Of a DNA stretch of 64,000 nt, positions 39,864-50,502 are shown in pieces; positions within the stretch are counted from its first letter, which is position 1; every line of letters starts with the position of its first letter. The stretch comes from Marinospirillum minutulum DSM 6287. Its GTDB lineage: Bacteria > Pseudomonadota > Gammaproteobacteria > Pseudomonadales > Halomonadaceae. Under the pieces are notes generated by a model. It was given only the letters and a program-made list of their open reading frames with translations. It had not been told where the DNA came from and made no database searches. The stretch lies in NCBI RefSeq assembly GCF_000422325.1, contig NZ_AULO01000008.1:248001-312000 (forward strand), given 5' to 3'. Position numbers and translations under genes: made by a program.

Positions 39864-41018
39864 TCAGTTGATCAGCTTCCACTTGCCATTTTTAACTTCC
39901 AAAATACGGAAGGAATCAGCACTAAGACCGTTGTGGTCTGTAGAAGACATGTTGAATACACCTGTTACGCCTACATAACCCTGAATGCTTTCAAGTGCTT
40001 TGCGCACTGCTTCACGGTCAGTACTACCTGCTTTTTCAATGGCTTCAACTGCTAGCATTAGGCCATCATGTGCGTAACCACCAAAAGTAGAAACCTGCAT
40101 ATTCCAACGCTCTTCATAAAGCTTCTTATAAGAGGTTACTACAGCTTTTTGAGGGTCACTATTAGGTAGTGAATCAGGTACTAACAAAGGAGAGGCAGGT
40201 AAGCGCAAACCTTCACCCGCATCACCTAGTAAATCTAGGAAACGGTCAGAAGCTACACCATGCGACTGGTAGAAAGGTAGATCTATACCTAACTGAGCAT
40301 AGTTACGTGTAACAATGGCAGGCGATTGACCAAAACCAAAGTTAAATACTGCCTCTACACCTGGAGTGTTACGAATACGCGTTAACTGGGCAGTCATATC
40401 GGTATCAGAAGGGCTGTAGGTTACATCGGCCACAACTTCCATACCCATTTTACCAACCATGGCTAGGGTTTGCTCACGACCCGAACGGCCAAAACCACCC
40501 GTTCCTGAAATTAAGCCAACCTTAGTAATACCACGGCTTTTCATGTCTTGTAAGACACGTTCTGCTGCTGCACGGTCAGACTGAGGCGTTTTAAATACCC
40601 ACTTTTTAACTGGGTCAGTAATTACTACAGCACCCGCTAAAGAGATAAAAGGCATACGCGCCTGCTCAATTAAAGGCACAGCAGCCATGGTTGCACCTGT
40701 AGTACTACCACCAACAATGATATCAACACGGTCTGAACGAACTAGGCGACTAGCAAAGTTACGCGCAGCCGATGCATCACCAGCATCATCGTAGTGAACT
40801 AATTCTAAAGGACGACCAATAACACCACCCGCAGCATTAATACGTTCTACGTACAATTCTAGGGTTTTTAGTTCAGGGTCACCTAAGAAAGAAGCAGGGC
40901 CAGTTACAGATAGGAAGGATCCAATTTTAATTGGCTCAGCAGCTTGAGCACCAGTAAAGATACTTGCTGCCAAGGTTGCGGCTAGAAAGCCCGCACGACG
41001 TAAGATTTTCTTACTCAT
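39864..41018 (-). CDS. Liv-type ABC transporter periplasmic binding protein
   Basis: The substrate receptor (Peripla_BP_6/LivK family). The 384 residues start with a Sec signal peptide ending AQA near 26, then EPIKIGSFLSVTGPASFLG, typical of the family. A conserved block VEAVFNFGFGQSPAIVTRNY lies near 215-235. It is longer and more divergent than E. coli LivK and closer to receptors annotated for aromatic or amide compounds, so the ligand is open. It is the first gene of the operon, with GGAG about 11 bases before the ATG. The PaaX-family gene is divergent 398 bases away. Confidence 0.88.
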   Translation of the reverse strand: MSKKILRRAGFLAATLAASIFTGAQAAEPIKIGSFLSVTGPASFLGDPELKTLELYVERINAAGGVIGRPLELVHYDDAGDASAARNFASRLVRSDRVDIIVGGSTTGATMAAVPLIEQARMPFISLAGAVVITDPVKKWVFKTPQSDRAAAERVLQDMKSRGITKVGLISGTGGFGRSGREQTLAMVGKMGMEVVADVTYSPSDTDMTAQLTRIRNTPGVEAVFNFGFGQSPAIVTRNYAQLGIDLPFYQSHGVASDRFLDLLGDAGEGLRLPASPLLVPDSLPNSDPQKAVVTSYKKLYEERWNMQVSTFGGYAHDGLMLAVEAIEKAGSTDREAVRKALESIQGYVGVTGVFNMSSTDHNGLSADSFRILEVKNGKWKLIN

Positions 41019-41416
41019 TATTTTTATTCTCCAAGATTGGGGTAGTGACTACCCTCATTTATTTTTGTTTCCAAATACAGCTTACAGCAATTATTTTTTA
41101 AACATGTATCACTTAGCTCTAACACTAAAAGTAACTGACTTAGGTACCTAGCCAGCTGATATTTAGAATCAGAACCACTCCCGGCTCATTTAGCCATCAA
41201 ATGAATCAAAAAAAGTGACACATTTGATGAGCTATATCAAAAACTATTGTATCACGACCTGCATGTCAACCAGTTTTGCCGCTAAAAATCAGCCCACAAA
41301 ACCTAACATATGTCATGAAAATAGCTTAAGGCTTGATATATAAAGGTTTACCTCTTGTTAAAGCGCGGCATAATAGGCCAACCCTCTTTTTCCCTTTGTA
41401 TAGAATTTTTGAGTGT
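41019..41416. promoter_or_regulatory. Divergent control region between the Liv-type operon and the paaX-like gene
   Basis: 398 bases with no gene. On the minus strand a perfect -35 TTGACA lies at 41264-41269, but only a poor -10 (TAGTTT) sits 17 bases on. On the plus strand TTTACC about 16 bases before CATAAT (41371-41376) is a candidate promoter for the regulator. Two GAATCA hexamers stand at 41166-41171 and 41203-41208. The region also holds the inverted repeat listed separately. Confidence 0.5.
41195..41229. promoter_or_regulatory. Perfect 9-bp inverted repeat, candidate operator
   Basis: CATCAAATG (41195-41203) and CATTTGATG (41221-41229) are exact inverse complements 17 bases apart. They lie about 180 bases upstream of the binding-protein gene and about 190 upstream of the regulator gene. 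A site for the adjacent PaaX-family protein is a reasonable guess. Confidence 0.45.
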
Positions 41417-42340
41417 ATGACTGCAAAAAACCAACTGGACTTATTAGTCCATAATTTTCAGCAAAAGCGCCCCTTACGTGCTGGTTCATTAATTATTACT
41501 CTCTACGGTGATGCTATTGTTCCTCGCGGCGGCACTGTTTGGTTAGGTAGTTTAATGAAGCTGCTAGAACCTATGGGCATTAGTGAGCGCCTAGTTCGCA
41601 CTTCAATATTTCGCTTAACCAAAGAGTCTTGGGTTCAAGCTGACAAAGTTGGCCGCCGCAGCTATTACAGTCTTACCGGCCCAGGGTTAAGGCGTTTTGA
41701 ACAAGCTTTTAAACAGGTTTACAACACGAATAGTGAGCAGTGGGTAGGTCGCTGGTGTTTAGTCTTTTTATCTCAGCTTGAAAACAATAAACGCCGTATC
41801 ATAAAAGAAGAATTAGAGTGGATGGGGTTTGGTTGTCTAGCACCCAATGTTATGGCACACCCTCGTTTAGAACGCGCTGAAATTTTACCGCTACTTCAAG
41901 AGCGTGAAGCGATAGATGACACCATAGTAATGCAGTGCGAACCACAAGAACTTTTAACCTCACGCGCACTACGTTTGCAGGTAAAAGAAAGCTGGAACTT
42001 AGAACACCTAGCCAAAAGTTATGCCAAGTTTATCAATCAGTTTCGTCCTCTCTGGCAAGAGCTTAGCAATAAAAACACCCTAACCCCTGAAGAATGCTTT
42101 ATTACGCGCACCCTACTTATTCATGAATACCGCAAGGTGCTTTTGCGTGATCCTCAATTACCCGATGAGCTACTACCAGGCGACTGGGAAGGCCGCAGTG
42201 CTAAACAGCTTTGCCGTAATCTTTACCGTATTATTTATCAGTGTGCTGAACTTTGGTTAGATGAAAACCTAGAAAATGCTTCTGGTCCTCTACCCTCACC
42301 TAATGCCAACTTTTTTCAGCGTTTTGGTGGACTAAAATAA
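41417..42340 (+). CDS. PaaX-family transcriptional regulator
   Basis: The 307 residues from ATG 41417 match PaaX proteins (about 300-316), repressors of phenylacetate catabolism that respond to phenylacetyl-CoA. The N-terminal winged helix lies at about 15-95 (RAGSLIITLYGDAIVPRGGTVWLGSLMKLL, split here only by reading; then RLVRTSIFRLTKESWV and RRSYYSLTGPGLRRF). The PaaX central and C-terminal domains follow. No paa catabolic genes are in the window; the nearest neighbour is the divergent Liv-type importer, which it may control. The ribosome binding site is weak. A terminator follows at 42381-42411. Confidence 0.88.
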   Translation: MTAKNQLDLLVHNFQQKRPLRAGSLIITLYGDAIVPRGGTVWLGSLMKLLEPMGISERLVRTSIFRLTKESWVQADKVGRRSYYSLTGPGLRRFEQAFKQVYNTNSEQWVGRWCLVFLSQLENNKRRIIKEELEWMGFGCLAPNVMAHPRLERAEILPLLQEREAIDDTIVMQCEPQELLTSRALRLQVKESWNLEHLAKSYAKFINQFRPLWQELSNKNTLTPEECFITRTLLIHEYRKVLLRDPQLPDELLPGDWEGRSAKQLCRNLYRIIYQCAELWLDENLENASGPLPSPNANFFQRFGGLK

Positions 42341-42380
42341 CGTCAGCAAGAAGCGATACAGAAAAAACCATAAAGAACAC

Positions 42381-42411
42381 AAAAAGCTATCACTTATTGG
42401 TAGCTTTTTTT
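42381..42411 (+). terminator. Rho-independent terminator after the paaX-like gene
   Basis: A 9-bp stem, AAAAAGCTA with TAGCTTTTT, encloses an 11-nt loop and ends in a run of eight T residues. Confidence 0.85.
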
Positions 42412-42490
42412 TGACTTTAGTCTAGTATTCAACCTCGAAAATAGGACATTCCTCCCGGCTCCCAATAATAATTATCAGAGGAAAGTCGCT

Positions 42491-44431
42491 ATGCTAACGC
42501 TAGTGCGTAACTTATCTGTTCGCATCAAACTCTTATTAATGGTCGTTCCGCCACTACTTGGCATGTTGGTTTATGCTGGGTTAAGTACGCGTAATGACTT
42601 GCAACTTTATACTGACTTGCAGTTTCAACAGCAGTTGGTTAATGCCCGTGTGCAACTTAATTTAACGGCGAGTGAATACCAAAAACTACGTACTACTTTA
42701 ATGCTAGAAGGCACAACTTCAGATCAACAGCTGCAAACGAGTTTAGCCAAGCTAGGTGATTTAACTAAAAATTTACCTGAGGAGCTGCACCCTTACCTAA
42801 ATGGCCTAGACCTTTTAGCTAAGCAAGCCAGCCAGCAAAAACTAGATTTAACTGCTTTGCTAAATTCTAGTTCTGCTTTAGCTACGCTTGGTTTGCGTTT
42901 AGAGCTTTACTCTAACCAGTTAGCAGGCTATTCCAACGGTCTAACAACGCGTTCGCATTCTGCACATCATGCCTTAATGTTAGCGGTAAGCCGTTTACAT
43001 GAAGAACAGCTAATTATGGCGCAAGCTTTTGCCGCCAGTTATTTTCCTACGGGGGCTTATCCACGTTTTGTACGTTTGCTAAGTGAACAAAGCGTATTTT
43101 TTGCTAACTACAATAATAACCTGCCCGCAACTTCTGATTTGGGGTTAAAAGAATGGCAACAAAGCGATGATTACCAGCAGCTAACACGGGTAAGAGCAAC
43201 TGCTGAACAAATTTACCTAGATGGTAACTTTGGTTTAAGCACTTCTACCCAAGAGTGGATGACGCTAACCAACAGGCTACTGAAAAACCCAATTGAGCAG
43301 CAAGAAAAACTGCTTCAACAATTAAGTGCACGCGTAGATGATCAGCTGAACTCTGCTTGGCAGCGTTTATTGGTTATTGGTTTATCTAACCTCTTGTTGG
43401 TTTTAACGGGTGCGCTAATTACTTGGTTTATTTACCGACAAATTAGCCTTCCCATGTTGCAGCTAACTCGCACCATGGAAAAGGTTGCTGAAGATTTAAA
43501 CCTAACTCGAAAAATGGCTTTAGTGGGAGAAGATGAAACAGCTCAAGCAGCTCGTGCTTTTGACCGAATGCTTGAACAAGTAAGACTCTTATTGCAACAG
43601 GTTATTAGTGCCACCAACGAGGTGTCGTCTAGCTCTAGTTTAGGTAAGCGTGTTGCTTCAAATTTAGAAGGTCAGGTTCAACAAGGCCAGCAACGTTTAA
43701 GTGAAATGCTTACAAGTGTTGAAGAGCTGCATCAGGCCATTCATGGTATAGCAGCCAACGCAGAAACCAGCCAAGATGCTTCACTAAATGCTAGCCAACT
43801 TGCCGCCCAAGGTAAGCAGCTAATTCAACATTTAGAAGAAAACAACGCTGCTTTATCAACTAGCCTGCAAAACTCTGGCAATAAGGTCAATGAGTTAGCA
43901 GAACACAGTGCCAAGATAGACAGTATTTTAGAGGTAATTAATGCCATAGCGGAACAGACCAACCTTTTGGCATTAAATGCTGCCATAGAAGCCGCTAGAG
44001 CAGGAGAAGCTGGCAGGGGTTTTGCTGTGGTAGCCGATGAGGTTAGGTCACTGGCGGGGCGTTCTCGTGAAGCTACAGTAGAAATCAGCCGTTTACTCGA
44101 CAGTAACCGCTTGGCAGCTACAGATGCTGTAGAGCAGATGAATACTAGCTTGAAACAGGCCGATCAAGTGAGTCAGCAGCTAAAGCAGGCAGATTTATCT
44201 TTACAGCAAATTAACACAGCAGTCGAAGGCATTCATTCAGCTAATGTAGAAACAGCTGCCGCAGCGAACCAACAGCGTGCAACTGCGGACCAGTTAAGCA
44301 GTAATGCCACTGCAATGAATAGTCTCTACCAAGAAACAACAGATGTGGTTACAGAGCTTGAAAATAATAGCCAAGGACTAGAAAGTTTACTTACTAGGTT
44401 AGAGCAACAGCTTAAACGCTTTAAAACTTAA
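42491..44431 (+). CDS. Methyl-accepting chemotaxis protein with NIT sensor domain
   Basis: A 646-residue chemoreceptor. TM1 lies at about 13-30. A large helical periplasmic domain (about 35-285) fits the NIT (nitrate/nitrite sensing) type. TM2 is at about 293-315 and HAMP at about 316-370 ([21 protein letters not shown] is its start). The signalling domain has its tip at [27 protein letters not shown] precedes the ATG. It is unrelated in sensor to the Cache receptor at 9378 but shares the same tip. It forms a single-gene unit between two terminators. Confidence 0.92.
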   Translation: MLTLVRNLSVRIKLLLMVVPPLLGMLVYAGLSTRNDLQLYTDLQFQQQLVNARVQLNLTASEYQKLRTTLMLEGTTSDQQLQTSLAKLGDLTKNLPEELHPYLNGLDLLAKQASQQKLDLTALLNSSSALATLGLRLELYSNQLAGYSNGLTTRSHSAHHALMLAVSRLHEEQLIMAQAFAASYFPTGAYPRFVRLLSEQSVFFANYNNNLPATSDLGLKEWQQSDDYQQLTRVRATAEQIYLDGNFGLSTSTQEWMTLTNRLLKNPIEQQEKLLQQLSARVDDQLNSAWQRLLVIGLSNLLLVLTGALITWFIYRQISLPMLQLTRTMEKVAEDLNLTRKMALVGEDETAQAARAFDRMLEQVRLLLQQVISATNEVSSSSSLGKRVASNLEGQVQQGQQRLSEMLTSVEELHQAIHGIAANAETSQDASLNASQLAAQGKQLIQHLEENNAALSTSLQNSGNKVNELAEHSAKIDSILEVINAIAEQTNLLALNAAIEAARAGEAGRGFAVVADEVRSLAGRSREATVEISRLLDSNRLAATDAVEQMNTSLKQADQVSQQLKQADLSLQQINTAVEGIHSANVETAAAANQQRATADQLSSNATAMNSLYQETTDVVTELENNSQGLESLLTRLEQQLKRFKT

Positions 44432-44461
44432 ACTAAGGTTATCATTTTTCTTGCCAAACTC

Positions 44462-44491
44462 AGCCCCAAAAGCCTAGCTTTTGGGGCTTTA
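44462..44491 (+). terminator. Rho-independent terminator after the NIT chemoreceptor
   Basis: A perfect 12-bp stem (44462-44473 with 44477-44488) closes a 3-nt loop and is followed by TTATT. It lies 30 bases past the stop. Confidence 0.85.
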
Positions 44492-44508
44492 TTAATCACC
44501 TACTAAAA

Positions 44509-45351
44509 CTAATCAGCAATTAAAAAAGATTGATGAAATTTTAAATGTTCATCTATAAAACTAGCTATAAAGTAATAGCTATGATCATAGCCTTCTTGCA
44601 TTCGTAGCTTTAATGGATAACCCACTTCTTTAGCCGCTGCCACTAAATTTTCTGGTTTTAACTGCTCAGCTAAAAAGTTATCACCTTCACCTTGGTCAAT
44701 TAACATAGGTAAATGCACCTTAGCTTTAGCGATTAACTCGCAGCTATCGTAGGCTTTCCAAGCTTCACGGTTATCACCTAAATAGGCAGTAAAGGCTTTT
44801 TCACCCCAAGGCACCTTGATAGGATTAACAATTGGGCTAAAAGCCGAAACCGAGGTAAAGCGCTCAGGGTTTTTAAGTGCCAAGGTTAAAGCGCCATGAC
44901 CACCCATAGAGTGCCCACTAATCGCACGTTTATCCGTTACTGGAAAAACGGACTCTATTAGTTCAGGCAGTTCATTTAATACATAATCTTCCATTTGGTA
45001 ATGCTTAGCCCAAGGTTCTTGAGTAGCATTCAAATAAAAACCAGCACCCTGCCCTAAATCATAAGCAGCATCATTGGCGACCCCTTCACCCCTTGGGCTA
45101 GTATCTGGCGCAACAATGGCAATGCCTAATTCTGCAGCCATGCGATGTGCACCGGCTTTTTGCATAAAGTTTTCATCAGTACAGGTTAAGCCCGAAAGCC
45201 AATAAAGCACAGGCACCGACTGAGTGGCTGCCTGCGGTGGTAAATAAATAGCAAAACGCATATCACAGCCTAAAACTGTCGAAGCATGGCTGTATTGCTT
45301 GTGCCAACCGCCAAAGCTACGGTTCTGACTAATGTTTTTTAAACGATCCAT
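44509..45351 (-). CDS. fghA: S-formylglutathione hydrolase
   Basis: Hydrolyses S-formylglutathione to formate and glutathione, the second step of glutathione-dependent formaldehyde removal. From ATG 45351 the protein has 280 residues (family about 278-285); AGAGAGG lies five bases ahead, and a GTG two codons upstream is less likely. The serine-esterase nucleophile is in [10 protein letters not shown]. The [11 protein letters not shown] and DTSPRGEGV blocks are typical. It follows frmA by 26 bases on the same strand, so the two form a detoxification operon. Confidence 0.95.
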   Translation of the reverse strand: MDRLKNISQNRSFGGWHKQYSHASTVLGCDMRFAIYLPPQAATQSVPVLYWLSGLTCTDENFMQKAGAHRMAAELGIAIVAPDTSPRGEGVANDAAYDLGQGAGFYLNATQEPWAKHYQMEDYVLNELPELIESVFPVTDKRAISGHSMGGHGALTLALKNPERFTSVSAFSPIVNPIKVPWGEKAFTAYLGDNREAWKAYDSCELIAKAKVHLPMLIDQGEGDNFLAEQLKPENLVAAAKEVGYPLKLRMQEGYDHSYYFIASFIDEHLKFHQSFLIAD

Positions 45352-45377
45352 AAGCACCTCTCTTAAATAGATACCAC

Positions 45378-46774
<1,397 letters not shown>

Positions 46775-46804
46775 ATAAAAAAGCCCCTGATAAATCAAGG
46801 GCTT
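46775..46804 (-). terminator. Rho-independent terminator of tRNA-Ser
   Basis: A 10-bp stem with one G-U-type pair (46781-46790 with 46795-46804) closes a 4-nt loop and is followed on the minus strand by a T-rich run (TTTTTTATTT). Confidence 0.85.
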
Positions 46805-46815
46805 AAAAGATTTTG

Positions 46816-46903
46816 TGGCGGAGAAGAAGAGATTCGAACTCTTGATACGTTGCCGTATATCCGCTTTCCAGGCGAACGCCTTCGACCACTCGGCCACTTC
46901 TCC
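46816..46903 (-). tRNA. tRNA-Ser (GGA)
   Basis: An 88-nt class II tRNA with encoded CCA (TGG at 46816-46818 on the plus strand), a GGAGAAG acceptor arm, anticodon GGA in the loop CTGGAAAG, and a long variable arm. It is a single-gene transcript with its own promoter and terminator. Confidence 0.96.
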
Positions 46904-46946
46904 GCATACTTAGTTACAAGCCATTAAGCTTGAACCAGTGGCGCGT

Positions 46947-46975
46947 ATAATACTGATAGATAAGACTTATTGCAA
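46947..46975 (-). promoter_or_regulatory. Sigma-70 promoter of tRNA-Ser with GC-rich discriminator
   Basis: On the minus strand TTGCAA (46970-46975), a 17-bp spacer, then TATTAT (46947-46952) and the discriminator ACGCGCCA. The -10 and discriminator share 11 identical bases with the tRNA Glu-Gly promoter at 3919-3947. Confidence 0.78.
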
Positions 46976-46978
46976 GCT

Positions 46979-47431
46979 TCAGCCCTTACCTAAAGCAACG
47001 TAAGTGCCTTCATAACTAAAAGTGGTCACCCCCTCTTGCTCAACCCAAACCTTAAGCTTCAATCTGGCACGGCCTTTTTGGTTAAACTCTTGCAAAAAAT
47101 CCTCTTTAAAATTGGAATCAACGGCTTCGCAATACATAACAAAATTGTTAGTAATAGGTGCAGTAAAAGCATTACTAGAATCTCTAACAACTACCGGACA
47201 GCGCTGTTGAGTTTCATCTAACAAAAGAGTTACAAAACACCAGCCTAGCAGGGTTGCCAAGCCAGCTACACCACCACCAAAGCCTGTACCTTTGTCATTC
47301 ACTAAAGGTGCTAAAGCTAAATTAAATACTAATTGATCACCTTTCCAGTCTAGGGACTGAATACCCAGATGCTCAACTAGGGGTATTGCTTCTTTTAACC
47401 AAGGCAAAAAAGCCTCATTAACTGGCTGCAT
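46979..47431 (-). CDS. YiiD C-terminal type thioesterase (hotdog fold)
   Basis: A 150-residue single-domain protein that fits the putative thioesterase family found at the C-terminus of YiiD/FabY-type proteins. Hotdog features are the long central helix (GGVAGLATLLGWCFVTLLL, about 53-71) after the KGTGFGG loop, and the strand pattern of the C-terminal half. The acyl substrate is unknown. The start codon directly follows the nitroreductase stop (TAAATG), so the two are coupled. Confidence 0.75.
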   Translation of the reverse strand: MQPVNEAFLPWLKEAIPLVEHLGIQSLDWKGDQLVFNLALAPLVNDKGTGFGGGVAGLATLLGWCFVTLLLDETQQRCPVVVRDSSNAFTAPITNNFVMYCEAVDSNFKEDFLQEFNQKGRARLKLKVWVEQEGVTTFSYEGTYVALGKG

Positions 47432-47989
47432 TTATTTCCACTTCTCTACAAAATCGGTTGTTTTATATTCTGGTAAAGTTTTACGTCGACCGACAGGGCT
47501 ACCCATATAAATAAAGCCTAACAACTCATCCGCTTGTTGCATTTTTAAGGCTTGTTTTACTTGCGGATCAAAGCACAAAGAACCTGAACGCCACATGGCA
47601 GCAAAACCTTCAGCTTCAGCAGCTAAGAGTAAGCCATGCGCTACACAAGCTGCTGAAAGAAGCTGCTCACTTGCTGGCACTTTAGGGTGCGTTTGCATTT
47701 TGGCTATCACTGCAATGACTAAAGGAGCACGGTGGGTCATAGTACGTAAGCGGTTTAAATCTTCAATACTAGCACCTGGGTCTTCATGCAGTTTTGCTTG
47801 AGCAAATATTTCACCTAGCTCATTTAAACCTTCACCCCGAAACTCAATGAGTCGCCAAGGTGTTAACCTTGCATGGTCTGGTGCTCTTAAAGAAGCTTGA
47901 TAAATTCGCTGCATCACCTGCCCTTCTGGAGCAGGCTCTATTAGCCTAGGATGGGAGTTTCTACCTAACAACAGCTCCATAGCTTGCAT
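47432..47989 (-). CDS. Nitroreductase family protein (YdjA-like)
   Basis: A 185-residue flavin-dependent oxidoreductase. Family markers are the N-terminal LLGRNSHPRL with following SLRAPDHARLTPWRL, the central helix with SAACVAHGLLLAAEAEGFAAMWRSG, and GFIYMGSPVGR near the end. The length equals E. coli YdjA (about 183). GAGG precedes the ATG by seven bases. It is cotranscribed with the thioesterase. The physiological substrate is unknown. Confidence 0.88.
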   Translation of the reverse strand: MQAMELLLGRNSHPRLIEPAPEGQVMQRIYQASLRAPDHARLTPWRLIEFRGEGLNELGEIFAQAKLHEDPGASIEDLNRLRTMTHRAPLVIAVIAKMQTHPKVPASEQLLSAACVAHGLLLAAEAEGFAAMWRSGSLCFDPQVKQALKMQQADELLGFIYMGSPVGRRKTLPEYKTTDFVEKWK

Positions 47990-48101
47990 AAATTAACCTC
48001 TGAGTTGCAAAATTTAATGACTCGGTGGTTGCTAGTAACTCTATAGAAGCTTAATCTTTATAGAATTTCTACTAACATCAGCACTTTGAGGACAGCTTAC
48101 C

Positions 48102-48707
48102 ATGGCGTTATCACCCTTGGCAGTCATGTTACTAGCCCAACTAGGATTAGTGATGTTGGCAGTTATTTTTTTTCAGAAGCTACAAAAACGCCGCCTAATC
48201 AAAGAGATTGAAAATCTTAAATCACCTAGCCGCCCCTTTTTTGCCAAAGAAAAAGATAACCAAGCTGACGGTTTTGACCAAGCCCAAGTCGAACTGTTAA
48301 TGAATCGTATTTTTCAAAAGGCTCAACTTATTATTTCTGAAGCACCAGCAGCTAAAGCCCTTTCCTTAGAACAGCAAGAATTATTACACACCCTTGGTGA
48401 AACTTTAGGTGTTACTTTAGATTCTTCAAAAGATAAAAACACCATTAATCCAGCATTAAATGAAAATGAAGATATTATTACTCAGCAAGAAATAGACTCT
48501 GCGCTAGGCAGAGAGGAAGCATTGGAAGAGTTTGAAATGGATGATTTTGAAGACTTGGAAACCAGTGCTGATGCTACAGAAACAAATGTCGATTTAACCG
48601 AAGAGGAATATGAGCTACCCGAAGACAGTGTTCAGGTAGCTCTAGATAACCTAGATGACTTAGATATGGATGACTTTGAAAATGAACTTAATAAAATTGA
48701 TAGCTAA
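48102..48707 (+). CDS. Hypothetical membrane-anchored acidic protein
   Basis: I do not recognise this family. The 201 residues have one N-terminal hydrophobic helix (about 4-25), a basic cytoplasmic flank (KLQKRRLIKEIE), and a helical middle. The C-terminal third is very acidic, in which the motif MDDFE occurs twice (about 146-150 and 189-193). GAGGAC precedes the ATG. The layout (anchor, linker, acidic tail with repeated short motif) suggests a scaffold that binds a basic partner, but that is inference. It converges on the ABC permease gene with a 4-base gap. Confidence 0.7.
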   Translation: MALSPLAVMLLAQLGLVMLAVIFFQKLQKRRLIKEIENLKSPSRPFFAKEKDNQADGFDQAQVELLMNRIFQKAQLIISEAPAAKALSLEQQELLHTLGETLGVTLDSSKDKNTINPALNENEDIITQQEIDSALGREEALEEFEMDDFEDLETSADATETNVDLTEEEYELPEDSVQVALDNLDDLDMDDFENELNKIDS

Positions 48708-48711
48708 GCAT

Positions 48712-49488
48712 CTATTGGCGCAGGCCACGTCCTCTCTCTAAAAGCCACAAAGCCAAACTAAACAAAAGAACAATAAACACACAAATAGCTGCCAAGGCTG
48801 TCCACTGGTTTATATCGGAAACACCCAAAATACCAAAACGGAAGGTATTAACCATATAAAGCACAGGGTTGAATAAAGAAACCTTCTGCCAAAACTCAGG
48901 TAATAACTGAATAGAGTAGAACACCCCACCCAAGTAAGTTAGCGGTGTTAAAATAAATGTTGGAATAATAGAAACATCATCAAAACTACGTGCAAATAGG
49001 GCATTAATAAAACCACCCGTTGCAAAGAGTACAGCAGTTAAAAACACCACTGTAATAGTCACAAATAAGTTGTGAACAGTTAGTTCAGTAAAAAATAACG
49101 CTAAAATAGTTACTATTAAACCAACCAGCAAGCCACGCGCTACTCCCCCCAAAACAAAACCAGTTAAAATAACCCAGCTAGGTACAGGTGCCACCAGCAT
49201 TTCTTCTATGGATTTTTGAAACTTACTACTAAAAAAGGATGAAGTAACATTAGAATAACTGTTAGTAATAACAGACATCATAATTAAACCTGGCATAATA
49301 AATTGCATATAGTTAAAGCCACCCATTTCACCAATTCGGCTGCCAATTAAGTTACCAAAAATCACAAAATAAAGTGCCATAGTAATAGCAGGGGGTAAAA
49401 GTGTTTGCGCCCAAATACGCGTAAAGCGACGCACTTCTTTAATTAAAATGGTAGTAAAAGCAACCCAGTAAATACGAACAGAATTCAT
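48712..49488 (-). CDS. ABC-2 type transporter permease (YadH-like)
   Basis: A 258-residue ABC-2 permease with six hydrophobic helices. The YadH/NodJ-type signature is present: amphipathic N-terminal segment IKEVRRFTRIWAQTLLPPAI, then QFIMPGLIMMSVITNSYSNV, and LTPLTYLGGVFYSI. It pairs with the ATPase gene that starts upstream and shares one base with it. E. coli YadGH is a putative exporter of unknown substrate. Confidence 0.9.
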   Translation of the reverse strand: MNSVRIYWVAFTTILIKEVRRFTRIWAQTLLPPAITMALYFVIFGNLIGSRIGEMGGFNYMQFIMPGLIMMSVITNSYSNVTSSFFSSKFQKSIEEMLVAPVPSWVILTGFVLGGVARGLLVGLIVTILALFFTELTVHNLFVTITVVFLTAVLFATGGFINALFARSFDDVSIIPTFILTPLTYLGGVFYSIQLLPEFWQKVSLFNPVLYMVNTFRFGILGVSDINQWTALAAICVFIVLLFSLALWLLERGRGLRQ

Positions 49489-50447
49489 CAGACACTCACT
49501 TCAGTAGTAATTTTTTCAGCTTTAAAGCCACTTGCAGCCGTTTTATCAACCAGAGAAACAAACAGCTCTTCAAGGCGGTTTGCCTTATTACGTAGACTTA
49601 GTACTTCTATTTTATGCTCTAACAAGAGTGCAAAAACCTGGCTAACGCTTTGGCCTTTTTGAATTTCAATTTCTAAGGTAGTGGCATCTTCTAACCGTGT
49701 TACAAAGCCTGCCAATTGAGGTGTTTCTTTTAAGGGTTGAACCAAGTCTAATACAAAGGTTTCACTACTAAGCTCACCGAGTAAAGACTTCATACTGGTG
49801 TTTTTAATGATTTCACCCTTATCAATAATAGCGATATTTCGACACAGGCTTTCTGCTTCTTCTAAATAGTGAGTTGTTAAAATAATAGTGGTGCCTTGGC
49901 GGTTAATTTCCTGCATAAAACTCCACATAGAACGGCGCAGTTCTATATCAACACCGGCAGTTGGCTCATCTAAAATAAGCAGTTTAGGCCGGTGCACTAG
50001 CGCTCTTGCAATCATTAAGCGGCGTTTCATACCACCCGATAACATACGCGCTTGGGCATGGCGTTTATCCCACAAGCCTAAATCACGCAATAGCTGTTCA
50101 GCGCGTGGACGGGCTTCTTTCTGAGTTAACCCTTGATAACCAGCAGAAGTTAAAACGATGTCTTCAACCTTTTCAAACACACCAAAATTAAATTCTTGAG
50201 GCACTACACCAATAAGTTGTTTAGCTTTGGCAAAATCTTCGTCTATATCTACGCCAAAAATACTCACTTTACCGCTGGTTTTGCGAATCAAGGAGCAAAC
50301 AATACCTAAAGTGGTCGATTTACCCGCACCATTAGGACCAAGCAAAGCAAAAAAATCGCCCTCTTTTACATCTAGGCTAATGCCTTTTAAAGCTTCAAAA
50401 CCATTGCCATAGGTTTTTTGTAAATTTTGTATCGAAAGTGCTTTCAT
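49488..50447 (-). CDS. ABC transporter ATP-binding protein (YadG-like)
   Basis: The ATPase partner of the ABC-2 permease. The 319 residues show Walker A GPNGAGKST (near 36-44), the signature LSGGMKRR (near 137), Walker B LLILDEPTAG, and a C-terminal extension (about 225-319) as in YadG. The substrate is unknown. Confidence 0.91.
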   Translation of the reverse strand: MKALSIQNLQKTYGNGFEALKGISLDVKEGDFFALLGPNGAGKSTTLGIVCSLIRKTSGKVSIFGVDIDEDFAKAKQLIGVVPQEFNFGVFEKVEDIVLTSAGYQGLTQKEARPRAEQLLRDLGLWDKRHAQARMLSGGMKRRLMIARALVHRPKLLILDEPTAGVDIELRRSMWSFMQEINRQGTTIILTTHYLEEAESLCRNIAIIDKGEIIKNTSMKSLLGELSSETFVLDLVQPLKETPQLAGFVTRLEDATTLEIEIQKGQSVSQVFALLLEHKIEVLSLRNKANRLEELFVSLVDKTAASGFKAEKITTEVSV

Positions 50448-50502
50448 ACTGAATTCTTTTCCTCCGAACTCGCACAGGGTTAATTAGTTGAGATGAAGGG
50501 TA

